A stretch of DNA of 64,000 bases from Toxoplasma gondii ME49 (Eukaryota > Apicomplexa > Conoidasida > Eucoccidiorida > Sarcocystidae), in contig NC_031478.1 of NCBI RefSeq assembly GCF_000006565.2, positions 851,874 through 915,873 on the forward strand, in the 5' to 3' direction. Below, piece after piece: positions 10,684 through 22,006 of the stretch (position 1 is the first letter of the stretch; every line of letters begins with the position of its first letter). Below the pieces are notes generated by a model, which was not told where the DNA came from, searched no databases, and saw nothing but the letters and a program-made list of their open reading frames with translations. Position numbers and translations under genes: made by a program.

Positions 10684-12878
10684 TCATTGAAGCATCGGCT
10701 CAGCTGTCTCGACACCGGGGCGTGCGCAGACCGGCGCTCGGCGCTTTCCTGCCAGAAGGTCTCTATCGCATTCCTCTCCCAGACCGCCGAGCCGTGAGCC
10801 TTGTGCATGCGTAGCGCAAGCCCCGCCTGTCTTGTCGGTTCGTCGCACATTTTCGTCTCTGGAAAAGCCACTCGGGTCTTCCATCGTCCCTGCTTTGTAG
10901 CGCCGATTCTCCTCCTTTTCTTCTTCTCCCTGGACGTCCATGGCTTCGTCCTCTCCCTCTTCGAGGTGCTCATCTGTCGCGTAAAGAACGGCGAGGACGT
11001 CCTTCACACTCAGCGTTCCAGCGCCAGAGGGTCCACACATGACCTCGAGGCGCCGGAGCTTTTGAAAGTAGAAATCTCGTTCCAAACGCGCCTGGTCGAC
11101 GTCAGCCTCGAGCGTCTTCACGCGCTCCCGCAGCCGCAGCGTCGTCGCCTCCAGCTCGCGCAGGCAGTTTCGATCGTCGCGGTTTCCTGAGACTTGTCTC
11201 GAAGACCCCACGCTCCTCGCCTCTGCCTCGCCCTCGCCGTACGGACTTCCGCGGCCCTTCACCGAACTCTGCATGCTCGACAGCCGCGACGCAGACGTCA
11301 TTCGCCGTTTCTCCCCCTGCTGAGAGCCGTAGCCTGTTGCCCGAGACGTCACTGGAGACGTAGAGGCCTGGGCAGAGACGGAAGCCTGCGAAGGTGTCTC
11401 CCTCGAAACGGAGACACTGGAGGTTGCCGGGTCGTGAGGCTGCGCCCAGTCCGGAAACGTGGATCCTGCGAGCTACGCAACAGAGCGGAAACAGAAGAAA
11501 GGGGGAAAGAGAACTCACGTAAGTCAGAACAACGAGCAAGAGCCCGCGTTCTCTACGGCGCTCTGCGTCCACGGATTGAATCCACGGGGAAGAACTGGAG
11601 GAGCCTACAGACGAAGAGAAGTCGGCCAGTGACTCCAACAGAGAGCCAAGACGCATGTCCCGTGACGGGATGGAGAGCGAAGAGCGCCGAGAAACAGAGG
11701 CCTGGTGTGTGTGGTCTCACCTTCCGTCGTTCGTACGCATTGTAGGGTTTGTCAGGCGCTCGGAATTGAGCAGCCTGGCGATCGTAGAAGGCCTTCAGCC
11801 ACTGAAGAAATTCGAGGTTGTCTTGGTACTTCCCCTTGATCAACTTGTCCACTTCAATGTGCTTTTTGATCCCTTGTTTGTTAAAGACCGACTGAAGCAA
11901 CTTGTAGTTCTGGATATACTCGTAGTCGAACTTGCAGTTCCATTTCACCTTTGCCATGGGAACCTTGGAACCTCCACCGAACAAGCCATCGACGATCTGA
12001 AAAGAGAGCGAAAAACCACAAGCCTCCGCTTCTCTCCTCACCCTTTCACACCAATCCACCGAAAGAGACACGCTTCGCAGAGACACACCTTTTTCAGATG
12101 GCAAGAAGGACCGGAAATGTTCATACGCGTAAGAGGAACATCGTACACACGAAGATTTTGACCCCACTGGTGATGTGAGCAGTGCGAGAAAAGCAACGAA
12201 GAGAGGGAAGGCGAACAACTTCTGTTCTGGGAACTCCGTGCAAAGTGCATTCGACGAAAAAAGGCTCAAAATACCGCGTCAGACTTTTTTCGAACAACTC
12301 CTCTGTCCCGGCTTCTCGCACAGTGAAGTCGAGAATTCGAGAAAGACACCCTCCTTGTCCGGCCGGTTCTGGTACGCCGCATTCCACGACGGTCTACGTC
12401 CGAGGCTACGATGTAGACACGGCAACAGGCAGCTCGAGACAGAGGCAGATCGACACTTACACTCACCCGCCCGGCAGATAACGAGCTAGCGCATGTTTTG
12501 CGTTTGTCTTGGTGTATGCGTTTCTAACTGTGTCACAGCTACAGAGACGTCTTGCTTTCAAAATATACACTGAGACGAGACGTGACACGTATACAGGGGG
12601 AACTGGCTCTCCACGGAGAGATGCACAGGGCTGCTGAGAGCGAGGCTTTCTGGAGATACAAAGACGAGAAATACCCTCCACGCGGGAGATGTCGAGTATA
12701 CCTGGAGGTAGATGGCGCCAGAGGCGCCTTGCTCGATTTTTGTAAGCGACAGATTGAAGGTCGTATTCACCCAGTCCAGCAACTCAGTTCGAGAGACGAA
12801 AAACGCCCCCTCCATCATTCCTACACTGCTGGGGTCTACATCCCTCACGGTTCCAGAGCTTGCATGTGCGAGCGCCAT
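10684..12878 (-). CDS. EB1: EB1 microtubule plus-end binding protein
   Basis: Three exons on the minus strand: 12702-12878, 11721-11996 and 10684-11472. All junctions are GT-AG in phase 0, giving 413 residues. Residues about 25-145 form the calponin-homology domain: RTELLDWVNTTFNLSLTKIE, then IVDGLFGGGSKVPMAKVKW, then KYQDNLEFLQWLKAFYD. The splice between exons 1 and 2 falls inside this domain and restores the EB family alignment without gap. Residues about 150-250 are a Ser/Thr/Gln-rich linker. Residues about 253-310 are the EB homology coiled coil, with the hallmark ERDFYFQKLRRLEVMC at about 279-294. The C-terminus lacks the EEY/F motif of animal EB1 and ends ETAEPMLQ. Basic patches (EKRR near 205, GKRR near the end) could act in nuclear targeting. 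EB1 tracks growing microtubule ends and spindle microtubules. The first Met is upstream of the domain and is the only reasonable start. Confidence 0.97.
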
Positions 12879-15800
12879 TTTCGCTGCTCGCGTTTATGTT
12901 CTACTCCGAGTAAGCGAACTGTAGCGAGCGTCAGATCGTTTGTTTCCTCTGTCTTCTCCTTGTAACACCTTTCCCCAGAGAAGAGGAGCCCCCGACAGTT
13001 CGCGCTTCGGCGAGGGAAATTCGCGGAGCAGGCGGCGGACCAGAGAGCGAGATGGCAGGAAACACTGCGGACGTAGAAAGGCTGTGTTTCTGGGAGAGGA
13101 CGGAACGGAAAAGACGGGACCACAGATAGAGAAAAAACTAGCACTGCAAGAGCAAGAGATGGTGGCGGACCTTTGCAGAGAGTAGTGGAACGCGGTGTGA
13201 CTACTGCTTTGGTCAGGGGAGGGTCGTCTGCAGGTGGTGTGAACGGATGAACCGTCGGGCTCGAAGTGACATGGACGCCTGAGAAGGAAGTGGAAAGAAG
13301 AGTTGGCTCCGAGAAAATTGGCAAGAAGAAACGGAAGCTAGCAGAGCTGCGGAATGCAGGGGCGCGAAGCAAAGAGACATGACGACGAGACTGGAAACGG
13401 CACGGAAAGCGTCGACAAACAAGCAACCTGCCCAGTCAGGCGGCTGCCAGCTGTGCCACAAGAGAGCCAACAGAGAACAATGTTTTGGCAGCGAAGACAA
13501 GGTGTTTTCCCCTGTCGGACACCAACGACAATGTGTGACGAGCGCGGCGGAGACTCGTAACTCGGGATGGTGGTGAAAAGAGGTGCGAATGTCAACACAA
13601 AGAAGAAACTGTCAACTGGAAACAAGCTGGACGACAAGCACCACAGATTGCCCTGAACAGGAGCAATGGAGTGACGAGAGAAGACAGCGACAGCCGTCCG
13701 TGCCGTCCCCGTCAAGACACACAGGGGAAACACAAGCGGAAAAGTCATGCGACTGCAGAGGGGGGAAAAGAAAAACATAGGGAAGGAAAGCGCAATCGCA
13801 GTGCGTGCGTTATCTACTTTTCGAATAAAATCCTCGCTGGGGGGCGAGTGGCTGGAAGAAGAAGAAACGCACGGCCACCAGGGAGAAGATTGCACAAATC
13901 GCTGAAGGGGGGGCAGTTGGAATGTGGTGTGTGTGTCCGGATCGCATGTGCTGCGCGAAAGGCAGTCCAGTGGCCATGGCTTCTCGTGCCCTAAATGGTT
14001 GCAGAGACAGCCACGTTCACGCCCATGTTTCCTCCTGAAGCTTGTGTGGCAGACATCATTTTCTGACACGTGGCACACCCATGTACACATACAGAAACGG
14101 AAGTCACTGTCTACCGGAAACGCGCGAACTGACCGGAGTACGTGTCCAGCAAATGCAGGCGTCCGCCTTTTATCAAACGGCACTCAGCTTGGTTGAGCAA
14201 CTCATCGTCATGATCACTCGGTTCTTTAGTTCCTCCTCGATCTCTGCTCCAAAACAAATCTCGGAGACGGAACGTTAGTAGCGGGACTGCAAAAGAAAAT
14301 TCTTGGGGGAGGGTCATCCCGTGGCATGACGCGAGGCTACCGCGATGTACGTTGCGGGGTCCCTGCCCTTTTGGTTGACAACACACGCTTGAAATGCAGC
14401 AAATCGGAATTCGCGTTCACGACAAATGAACATAAGGCCGTACTACACGCATGAACCAGTTTATTTTGTGGGTTACAGCCTGCGATCAAAGGTAGCTGAG
14501 CGCCTCTGATAGCTGAAGTCACGGTCACTGTAGAAACCGGTAAGCCGTCACAAGCACTTCACTTGTCGTTCCAGCCGGCTGGCCATCGGCCGAACGCAAT
14601 AGGCAGTGTAGTTGATCAAATGATTTACTATCCATTTTCTAGGCACAGGGGAACAGCACATTCACCGGTAAAGAGGCCTTGCGCTGCAATTCTCATTCAG
14701 TCGTATCAAGGGCACACGCGGACGAGTACCAAGATGGAACCGGAACGTGGTATGCCGGTGCTGTTTTAACTCTGCGTGTTGGACGCTTTCTGTGCGCACC
14801 ATATCTGGCGTGTAATAGTGCATTTATTATTGCTGCACATATCCATGTGTAACTGTCAGTCAAGCAACAGAGTTCTGTGGGGTAGTCTTACACTCCTAAG
14901 GTCGCTGTAGTTTCACCGCAGGTGACGCTGCTTTGACCTTCGGCTTGAAGGACAGTCTTAATTTCCCTATTTCTGTTGTGCTCGTGTCATGTGTTTTGTT
15001 CGGTGCCAGACCACTGTAGCTATGCCTTCGTGGAAACAGCTGGGGTGAGCAGACGCTACATGTCTGTGGTCCTTCCAACTCGTACTCCAGGTTTCAAGTT
15101 GAGCTTTTGCATACAGCCGTTGTCTTCTAAGGGGAAAGCTGCGCCTCTTTCATAGCTTCAAAAAAGCGTTAGAACCAGTTGGTGGCAACAACTGTAAATG
15201 CAACTGTACAATTGCTGGATTCGAACTGATTTGTTGATGTTGGTTCACGCCATCACACGTCTTTTAAAGCGATGAGCATTGCCAACAGGAAGCCATTGGG
15301 CGACTCGATGCCACAGCTGAACCCGTTAGAGTGTTGTAGCACAGTTCAATCCGGCCGGAGATGTTTGTTTGCACAGTGCGACCTCTGTCCGGCTGACGCA
15401 TTATACCACACATTCGTCATTAGCTCTACAGAGCGCGGAAAGAATCGATTGGCATAACGAACGCTTACGGGCACTTCACAATAGTTTGTCGACAGCGCAT
15501 GCTATGCACTTTTCAGCGGAGGAAGCCGCCGTTTGTACAATCATCCCTCTGCAGCAATTGAAGACGTCAGCGCATACTGTGACTACGCAGCATAACTTCA
15601 CTCGAGGAAAAAGATGGAAGGGGGCCTGCACCAGGGCAGCCTTTGGTAAACATGTTCGCCTACAGCCGGTGTCTGTCAATAATATCTGCATACAGTCTTC
15701 TTTTATCTCAGCAGTAAGCCACTGCCATGACGACAAAGCTTGACTGCTCTACGTACGAGGAACACGCATAACGAGCGCCCTCGTCTGAGTCGCCTGTGTT

Positions 15801-16022
15801 TCAGTTCCTCAGACAAAAAAACAGCATATCTTGTCAACGATAAGAGCGACAATCCTTCGTGTAAGATGCAGACTGATTCCCCATTCTGTGACAATTCTGC
15901 TTCGTCATGGTCGACGCTCGCGCCCAAATCCAACAGCTTTATTCGCCGCTTAGGTGTTTACACACACTTGCACGATGACCTTCTGTGTCGTCCTGCGCAT
16001 TCACATAATGTATTCGTGTTCC
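12879..16022. other. Intergenic: EB1 upstream region, no supported gene
   Basis: The part next to EB1 (to about 14200) is pyrimidine-rich on the minus strand and probably contains the EB1 leader. From 14300 to 16000 only short open frames occur, without signal peptide, splice pairing or known motif. Confidence 0.5.
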
Positions 16023-17159
16023 TCATTCTGTCTGCTTTGCCCGACCAGCTTTCCCTTTCTCCGGATTGACACCTCTGTCGTCTTCAAGTGTCTCTCTGTG
16101 TTGGCATACATTAGGGGATTCAGACTTGTTCATTTTGAGTAAGCGCTTGAAGAAACAGACGAAAGCTCTCCATGCGGCTTTGAGTTTTTCCAGCATAGTG
16201 CAGGGTTCTTTTCCTCCTGCATCGTTCATTGGTTTCCTGCCGGCGCCCTTCGCACCATCCTTTCCAGGAGAAGCTTTGCGCTCAGCAGCACCTAGGGCTT
16301 TGCCTGCAGTCGCCGCTGCATCATTCGCTCCTGACACTGCAGCACGGTTCGCCACGTCGTCTGCTTTCGTTACACCTTTCTCACCAACAGAAGTTGCTTT
16401 AGCGGCTGCTTGCCCCGTTGCAGCAACGCCCTCCTCGTCAAAAGAGCCAGGGCGCCCAGCAACTTCGACTATATTGCTGCCAGGAGCGTTCAATGGACTC
16501 TTTTCGTTCTTTGTTGCTTCCTTTCCAAGGCTGCCCTCGACTGTCAAGGCTTTGGAACCTGCTGAGTCTCCAGCTACCGCTACATCATCTGCGCTCACCA
16601 GATCCTCTCCTGCTGCCGGAACGAAACCCAGTCCTCCATAAGGTTCATTAACAGGTAAAGTCGCAGTTCTGAACCAAGACAGGAGCGCACAGCACATGAT
16701 GTTCACAGCGAATCATGGCGTATCCAGAGTTTAGCGCTCCTCACTGTGTTGTCTGCCCGAGTGGATTCAGTTTAGTCACGTTATTTCGTTCCCCGAGGAA
16801 TATCGGATATACCACGTGTCTCAAACTTACGGCACACATACGAATGCGTCCTGCTGTGCAGTCGGTCTGGCAAACGTGGCTACGGTTCAATGCCTTGAAA
16901 GGGTGGCCATTAAACGCAACTTGTTTCAGCTTACGCGCCGCTGAAAAGAGGCCCCATACTCTGGAAAATGGTCACTGTTGTATACGAAAAAGAACGAGCG
17001 CTGAGTTTGCATCTCATCTCGGCTGGCTTCTTGGCTTTACCCGGGCGATGGTCCAGCTGTGGGTTGCGCTGGAGCCCACGCGAGTACCGTCACGAGACCT
17101 TGGAGAACAAGGCTGGAGGCCAGGAGGCGCTGAAGATTTGTCGTTTTCACTGTCGTCAT
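16023..17159 (-). CDS. Unrecognised signal-peptide protein next to GRA2, candidate dense granule protein
   Basis: Two exons on the minus strand: 17041-17159 and 16023-16668, joined by a 372 nt GT-AG intron in phase 2, giving 254 residues. Exon 1 encodes MTTVKTTNLQRLLASSLVLQ and a further hydrophobic stretch ending near LAWAPAQPTAG, a good signal peptide. Exon 2 is a long low-complexity Ala/Gly/Lys/Glu region (repeated AG, GK, AAA, DDVA groups) followed by an amphipathic helix KLKAAWRAFVCFFKRLLKMN (about residues 198-217) and a charged tail. No known domain is visible. GRA2 lies 1.5 kb away in the same orientation, also with a signal-peptide exon, a single phase-2 intron and amphipathic helices. 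I infer a secreted, possibly dense granule protein related in layout to GRA2. Sequence identity between the two is not evident. No exact GRA-type WGAGACG heptamer precedes it, only near matches (GGAGACG at 17309-17315; CGTCTCC at 17590-17596). Confidence 0.72.
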
Positions 17160-18702
17160 CTTAGCAAGCGCACACACGTATCCTGGCAAGCGTTGCGGTT
17201 GCCTAACAGCGGGAGACATGATTTACACCGCCTCGCTGACAGGTGCCCTCACTTGTTGCTTACAGTGTCCTCGGACGAGGCCGTTACCCCAGTCGGTCAT
17301 CCGTGTGTGGAGACGGCACAGTTCAGGACGTGTCGAACGACAGCAGTGGTAAATGGAAAACAGCGAAACTGGCTGTGTGGAAAGTACTGGAAAAGTGCGA
17401 ATGCGCCAGAATAACTCGACAAAGTACTGGCGTTGAAACACCTCTGTAGCGAAATCACACTGCGAAACCACCCTTTCGGTCGGCGTGGTCTCGCCTCGCA
17501 CCCGCCCGCGGTGGCGGTGTCTCCCGAACCAGGGAGTCACGGGCCCCGTTTTCGGTGCCGATCATTTAATTCCAATGGGACTCCACTACCGTCTCCGTTT
17601 GTCCCCACCCTGTTCACCGACTGTCACCCGAACAAAGGCCCACGCTCTTCCCTCTCAATCTTTCGACACGTGCTTCATCACGTGAAATTACAGAACAGAG
17701 GAAACATGTTGCTAGAAAGACGTATCTTCGTGCACACCCAGAAACAACTGAATCGTGTACCTTTCTGCCCGATCCTTCCCCCAGGATAATGCAGAAAAGC
17801 TGGAACGCCCTCGTGATTTCTCCAAGGTGCCACCACGTGTATCTCTATCCCCGTGCTACCTCTAATGGGGTGGACAGCAAATATCCTTCAAAGGGTGCAT
17901 TCAGTCAATTTCTCACTGCTATCCCGTTGCAGTTCCTCAATATCTGCCGTCCCATCTTCCTTGTCGCCACTTTCAACACAACCATCTGAACCCATTAACG
18001 CGGAAGCCGCTGTGCGGTAAAAACATAGCGTAGCATAATGCAGCGTTCGTCTACATTTCCTGTCTCCTGCAGCATGAATGCATTCCAGAGAAGTAGAATC
18101 TCCAGAAGCACTTCCTGTACAACTTTGCTGCTTGAAACTTTGTTTCGTTGCTTTAAGTGTCCCTTTCCATTACTGTGTAAGAATAGCCGGTCAGTCGAGA
18201 CTTTCTGCTGCCAGATGCTGCGACCAGTGGTCCCTCGAGTCCGATTTCCTCCTGTGTTACGTTGCGTTCTCTGCAACGGTCGACTGGAACATCGGTGTTT
18301 GTTTCTTTCTGCGTCCTTGTATCATGTCAATAATTCGTCTGCCACTGTCATAAGCTGGCGAAATCAACGCACACCAAAAACTTGCATCCCAGACACACTC
18401 ACAAGGCATATGACATCTGGGAGCGTCACATACAACCAACTGACGTCCGGCATTGGGCTATTGCGTACATACCAGTTTTGCAATCGTCTTTTGGTCCTCT
18501 CTACGGAGAAAACAGGTTCTTAACATTGAAGCAGTGTCCTTCCGCGCACAACTGATACACGCACTGCATTCGAACACGATGCTTAACACCATTGCATTCC
18601 TGCAACAAGACCACCTCCCCACACATTTTTCACTGATCGGCTTTGTAGACTTCTCCCTTCAGCGGCTTTCCAGCCTGCGCATCACTTTCGTCGTAGTCAA
18701 CA
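17160..18702. other. Intergenic: between GRA2 and the adjacent secreted gene
   Basis: This holds the GRA2 3' UTR and the promoter of the gene at 16023-17159. No further exon with supported splice sites was found. Confidence 0.55.
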
Positions 18703-19501
18703 TTACTGCGAAAAGTCTGGGACGGGCACGTGTGCGGCCCGCTGTTGGGGCTCCACTGGAGCCTGGGTTTCTGCCAGGCCATTAGGGCTGTCGGGGGCCT
18801 GCGTTGTCGTAGTGCTTCTGTCACTCTCCACATTCGCGAGTTTCTTGCCAACGGTCACCATGCCCCTTCCAGCTGCTTCTTTGGCCACCTTGAAACCCCT
18901 AACCGTGTGCGTTTTTGCCGCGGTGAAGCCTTTTTCTGCCACCACCTTTGCTTTTTTGAAGGCCTTCTCACTGTGCTGTCCGACGTTTTCAGCGAACTTC
19001 AAGAACTTGCGAAACAGTTGTTCTGCCACTCTGGATGCACGTTGGGAAACCGGTTCTTCTGGCTCTTGTTGCCTCTCGTCTGGGAGTGGTGGTGTATGTT
19101 CACCTTTTCCTCTGCAGACACAAAATTCTACATGGCACCGAGTCTCAAGACACTACAGTGCGTGGGAAATTGGACTAGGACAATACATATCACACAGAAA
19201 GCGCACCTCCCTAGCTCCCATGGGTGCGATGAACAGTCAGACGGCATCACTCTCCGAAAAAAAACCGTGGCAGCTACATCATGTTGTGTTATACAAATCT
19301 GCAGCCGCCTATCGTTCAACCCCTGCCTCTATCATTACTTTTGCCAACTTACCCAACTGCTCTCTCATCAAGAGGTTTACCGCTGAAAGGCACGTCGACT
19401 GGTCCCTGGTTAACAACTCCGGAAAACTCGGCAGCCCTCACCGAGACGTTGACCAGGGCGCCAACGGCAACAACCAGCAAACAATGTTTTACGGCGAACA
19501 T
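18703..19501 (-). CDS. GRA2: Dense granule protein GRA2
   Basis: Two exons, 19353-19501 and 18703-19111, separated by a 241 nt GT-AG phase-2 intron, giving 185 residues. The N-terminus MFAVKHCLLVVAVGALVNV is a signal peptide ending near VRAAEF. After a Pro/Glu-rich segment (HTPPLPDERQQEPEEPVSQR), residues about 72-140 form consecutive amphipathic helices rich in Lys and Ala (EQLFRKFLKFAENVGQ, KAFKKAKVVAEKGF, GFKVAKEAAGRGM). A Thr/Pro-rich tail ends in VPVPDFSQ. I recognise this as GRA2, secreted from dense granules into the parasitophorous vacuole, where its helices shape the membranous nanotubular network. The start is the Met nearest the hydrophobic core; an upstream in-frame codon exists but would bury the signal peptide. 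The gene identifies the organism as T. gondii or a near relative. Confidence 0.98.
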
Positions 19502-19667
19502 TGTGAGGCGATATGTGGAGAAGAAGCAATATCTAATCAAAACAACTATTCGTGGGACGAGAAACAACGTGCGATAACGACGCGAATTGCAAAAGAAATC
19601 GTTTAATGACCCTTTCTGTCATCAGTTCGCAGGACAGACAGCGACGCAGGTTCCGCTGTTCATTTTG

Positions 19668-19674
19668 CGTCTCT
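19668..19674 (-). promoter_or_regulatory. GRA-type heptamer AGAGACG, proximal copy
   Basis: The sequence reads CGTCTCT on the plus strand, so WGAGACG in the GRA2 direction, about 167 bp before the GRA2 start codon. (A/T)GAGACG elements are known to drive GRA gene promoters in T. gondii. Confidence 0.75.
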
Positions 19675-19679
19675 GGCGT

Positions 19680-19686
19680 CGTCTCT
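19680..19686 (-). promoter_or_regulatory. GRA-type heptamer AGAGACG, distal copy
   Basis: A second exact CGTCTCT (AGAGACG on the minus strand) starts 12 bp from the first. A third exact copy lies in the opposite orientation at 19768-19774. The cluster marks the GRA2 promoter. Confidence 0.75.
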
Positions 19687-19767
19687 GTGTAGAGATGTTG
19701 CTCGCACTTAGCCTAAGGGACGACAGGGAGTAGGCTGCCCCGGGTCAATTTGGTTTGGACGCCGGCG

Positions 19768-19774
19768 AGAGACG
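19768..19774 (+). promoter_or_regulatory. GRA-type heptamer AGAGACG, inverted copy
   Basis: Exact AGAGACG on the plus strand, about 270 bp upstream of GRA2 and pointing the other way. It could serve GRA2 or a divergent transcript. Confidence 0.45.
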
Positions 19775-20503
19775 TACGTGCAAGTCACCAGTCAGTATCA
19801 CCGTGCGACGGGCACGTTGCCTCCACTGGACGGCCCAAGTATTTGTATATTGACCGTAAGGACTGACGTGATACGCGTTTTCCTTCGTGGTGCGTAGGTA
19901 ATTAACCTTTTGCGACGAACTTGTTTTTCGCAAGCCTGGCTGCACTGCGGAACCTATCGCATAGCTACTTGATGAAGCAAACGGGAGGCGTTCGTCCACG
20001 GCAAGTCACCCGAGGATTTTTCGCCTACGAGACGGTTGGAAAGGTCGAGAGCAGACGACTGTCACAAAGTCCTAATGGAAACTTGTGTCGAACAAAATGA
20101 TGAGGCCGGGGAGACGATTCAGGTAGACGACTGCCGCTTAATAGCGGTGCAGGTGTATTTTCCTTTTGGCGAAGTACACGCACAGTGGTCGTACTCGCTG
20201 GAGATCTGTTCCACCTACCTGGCTGCCTGCAGCAAACCGGTAACGTTTTGCGTGGCCCCTCTTTCGGACTTCAGCAAAAATATGCAAACCCATATGCACT
20301 GGCAGGTGGAACGCGTACATGGGGGGCTCAGCCAGGATTGTTAGTCTGGGGGAACAAAAACTATGTGGAAATGATTAAGACTGCAGCGTAGCGTTGATAC
20401 TCGTGGAGGCAAGTGGATACTGTGGCAGACACTGGAAACTACTGTGAAGGCTTGACTATACTTTTCAGTAACATAACATATTGACTTGGACTTGGGGTTT
20501 ACA

Positions 20504-20909
20504 GTGATCCCAGGGGATTATGGGACTGCGCTACGACGAAACCCTTGGCGTATAGTTGCTGAAATGTGTCCGAATGAAGGTCACTGGCCTTCCAATCATG
20601 GGAACAGTAAGTGTGACCATCTGCGCGTTCCACCTACATGCTCACACCCCATGAGATCAGTTATCTCTCGTGTTTAGAGGTTTCAGCGGGATCTGTCTGT
20701 GTACGAAATCAGCTACGCCAAATCTGCACACTCTCCTGAAACCCTTTTTTTTCGTTTCCACTGTAGCCGCCTCGTCAAGTCGAGTGCAGGACGCAAACAA
20801 AAGATGTATTCGCTATCGACACACGGCTTGTTCCATAGATGAAGACACACACCTACGCTTAACGGAAAAAATGTTTTCGACCAGCCACAAGGGAACTGTT
20901 AACTCCTGA
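20504..20909 (+). other. Possible two exons of an unrecognised plus-strand gene
   Basis: Candidate exons 20504-20607 and 20767-20909 have AG/GT borders; the second acceptor has an excellent pyrimidine tract. The phase-1 junction gives one open frame (IPGDYGTALRRNPWRIVAE ... TASSSRVQDANKRCIRY ... stop). A possible earlier exon ends at the donor after 20239 with matching phase, but I cannot place a start codon. No domain is recognised and the match may be chance. Confidence 0.22.
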
Positions 20910-20920
20910 AGTAAATATAT

Positions 20921-22006
20921 ATGGGAGGAAAAGTGCTGCCCGCGTTGAGCATTCTGCTGCATCTGCCTTCTGTGGCGACTGCTTTCAGGGGATTGGCTGT
21001 TATCCCTTGCACTTGTCCTGGGCTGTACCACGACGGGGTAGCGATCCCTCGATTCGACCAAATGGGAAGCTGTTACGGGCACGAGCATCACAGCCACTTG
21101 GAGGCGGTTTCACTCAACAGGATATCCCGTTCATGGCGACAAATGCAGCTCTACACGTTTCCCGGAGGCAGTCGAAGCAGTAAGTTGATACGTACCGCGA
21201 CACACTGAAGCGGCGGCGGTGTCACACTCTCCAGCCTGATGAACCAAAATGACGTATCCTCTTGTCGTCGTACTTTTTGTCGTGGGGGTGGCAAAACGAG
21301 AAATCAAGAAACATTGTCGCAGCATCGCCCCACCCGCATAAAAAGCTGTCGGAGAATGGTGGGAATTGCATACAAGCAAGGATAACAGACGTAGTTGACA
21401 CAGTGTAGTGACGAAAAGACAAACAACCGTGGGCGGGCTTCAGCTTCTCTCATCCTCGTCTTTTGAATGCCACCAATAGCAAGGTTTACATAACCAGCGG
21501 TTGCGTGCATGGGACACCTCTCCTACAAGGATCACTCAGCAGGTGGTAGACTATTGAATGTAAGACAGTAAAAAGCGGTTGTCAAAAGGCAAAGGCGCGC
21601 CGGCATGAGACAACCGGGGCTCAAGGCAGGTGTTTCGTATCTACTCTCGTTCGATAGAATAAAAGAATGCGATGACTGACGAAACGAGCGATGATTGGGT
21701 TAGCAGCTTGCGTAAGAGAGACGCGACTGCTGACACATCTTCCAGCAAGCCCACTCCGGCCAGGTCACGCCATCGATTGCCGACGGGGACTCCGCCCTGG
21801 GCGCCGTTGGCACCCTTTCCCTCATTGTAAATAGGAATGATGAAAAATCTATCACCCTGCTTCTAGTTCATGTCGGTCGGACTAGCTTTATCCACGGAAT
21901 AATAATTTGTTATTGGCAACGGCTTTTACTAGAAGACAAGTTCTTTTTCCAGACGCAAAGCGGCACGCTGTGCAAGCTTGCCGCGCGCCCGTGCCCCCCT
22001 CGATAA
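20921..22006 (+). CDS. Possible signal-peptide protein, unrecognised
   Basis: Tentative three-exon model: 20921-21179, 21498-21559 and 21746-22006, with GT-AG introns of 318 and 186 nt and consistent phases (1, then 0), giving 193 residues. An in-frame TAA sits just before the ATG. The N-terminus MGGKVLPALSILLHLPSVAT followed by AF reads as a signal peptide with cleavage near ATA. The mature part has several Cys and His residues, a GSRSTVACMGHLSYKDHSAG segment spanning the first junction, and a hydrophobic C-terminal exon (GAVGTLSLIV, SITLLLVHVG). I do not recognise the family. The gene lies 1.4 kb upstream of GRA2 on the opposite strand. The weak point is exon 1, which contains a strong internal acceptor-like sequence (ctgctttcag) near 20990, so the true 5' end could differ. 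Confidence 0.4.

Noticed and set aside
13338..14183. Open frame of 281 codons on the minus strand
   Set aside because: It is made of pyrimidine-rich Ser/Phe/Cys-rich translation, has no domain or splice support, and lies in the probable EB1 leader.
16066..16641. 191-codon plus-strand open frame
   Set aside because: It is the antisense shadow of exon 2 of the signal-peptide gene, caused by its GC-rich Ala/Gly codons.
18812..19606. 264-codon plus-strand open frame
   Set aside because: It is antisense to GRA2, which is unambiguous on the minus strand.
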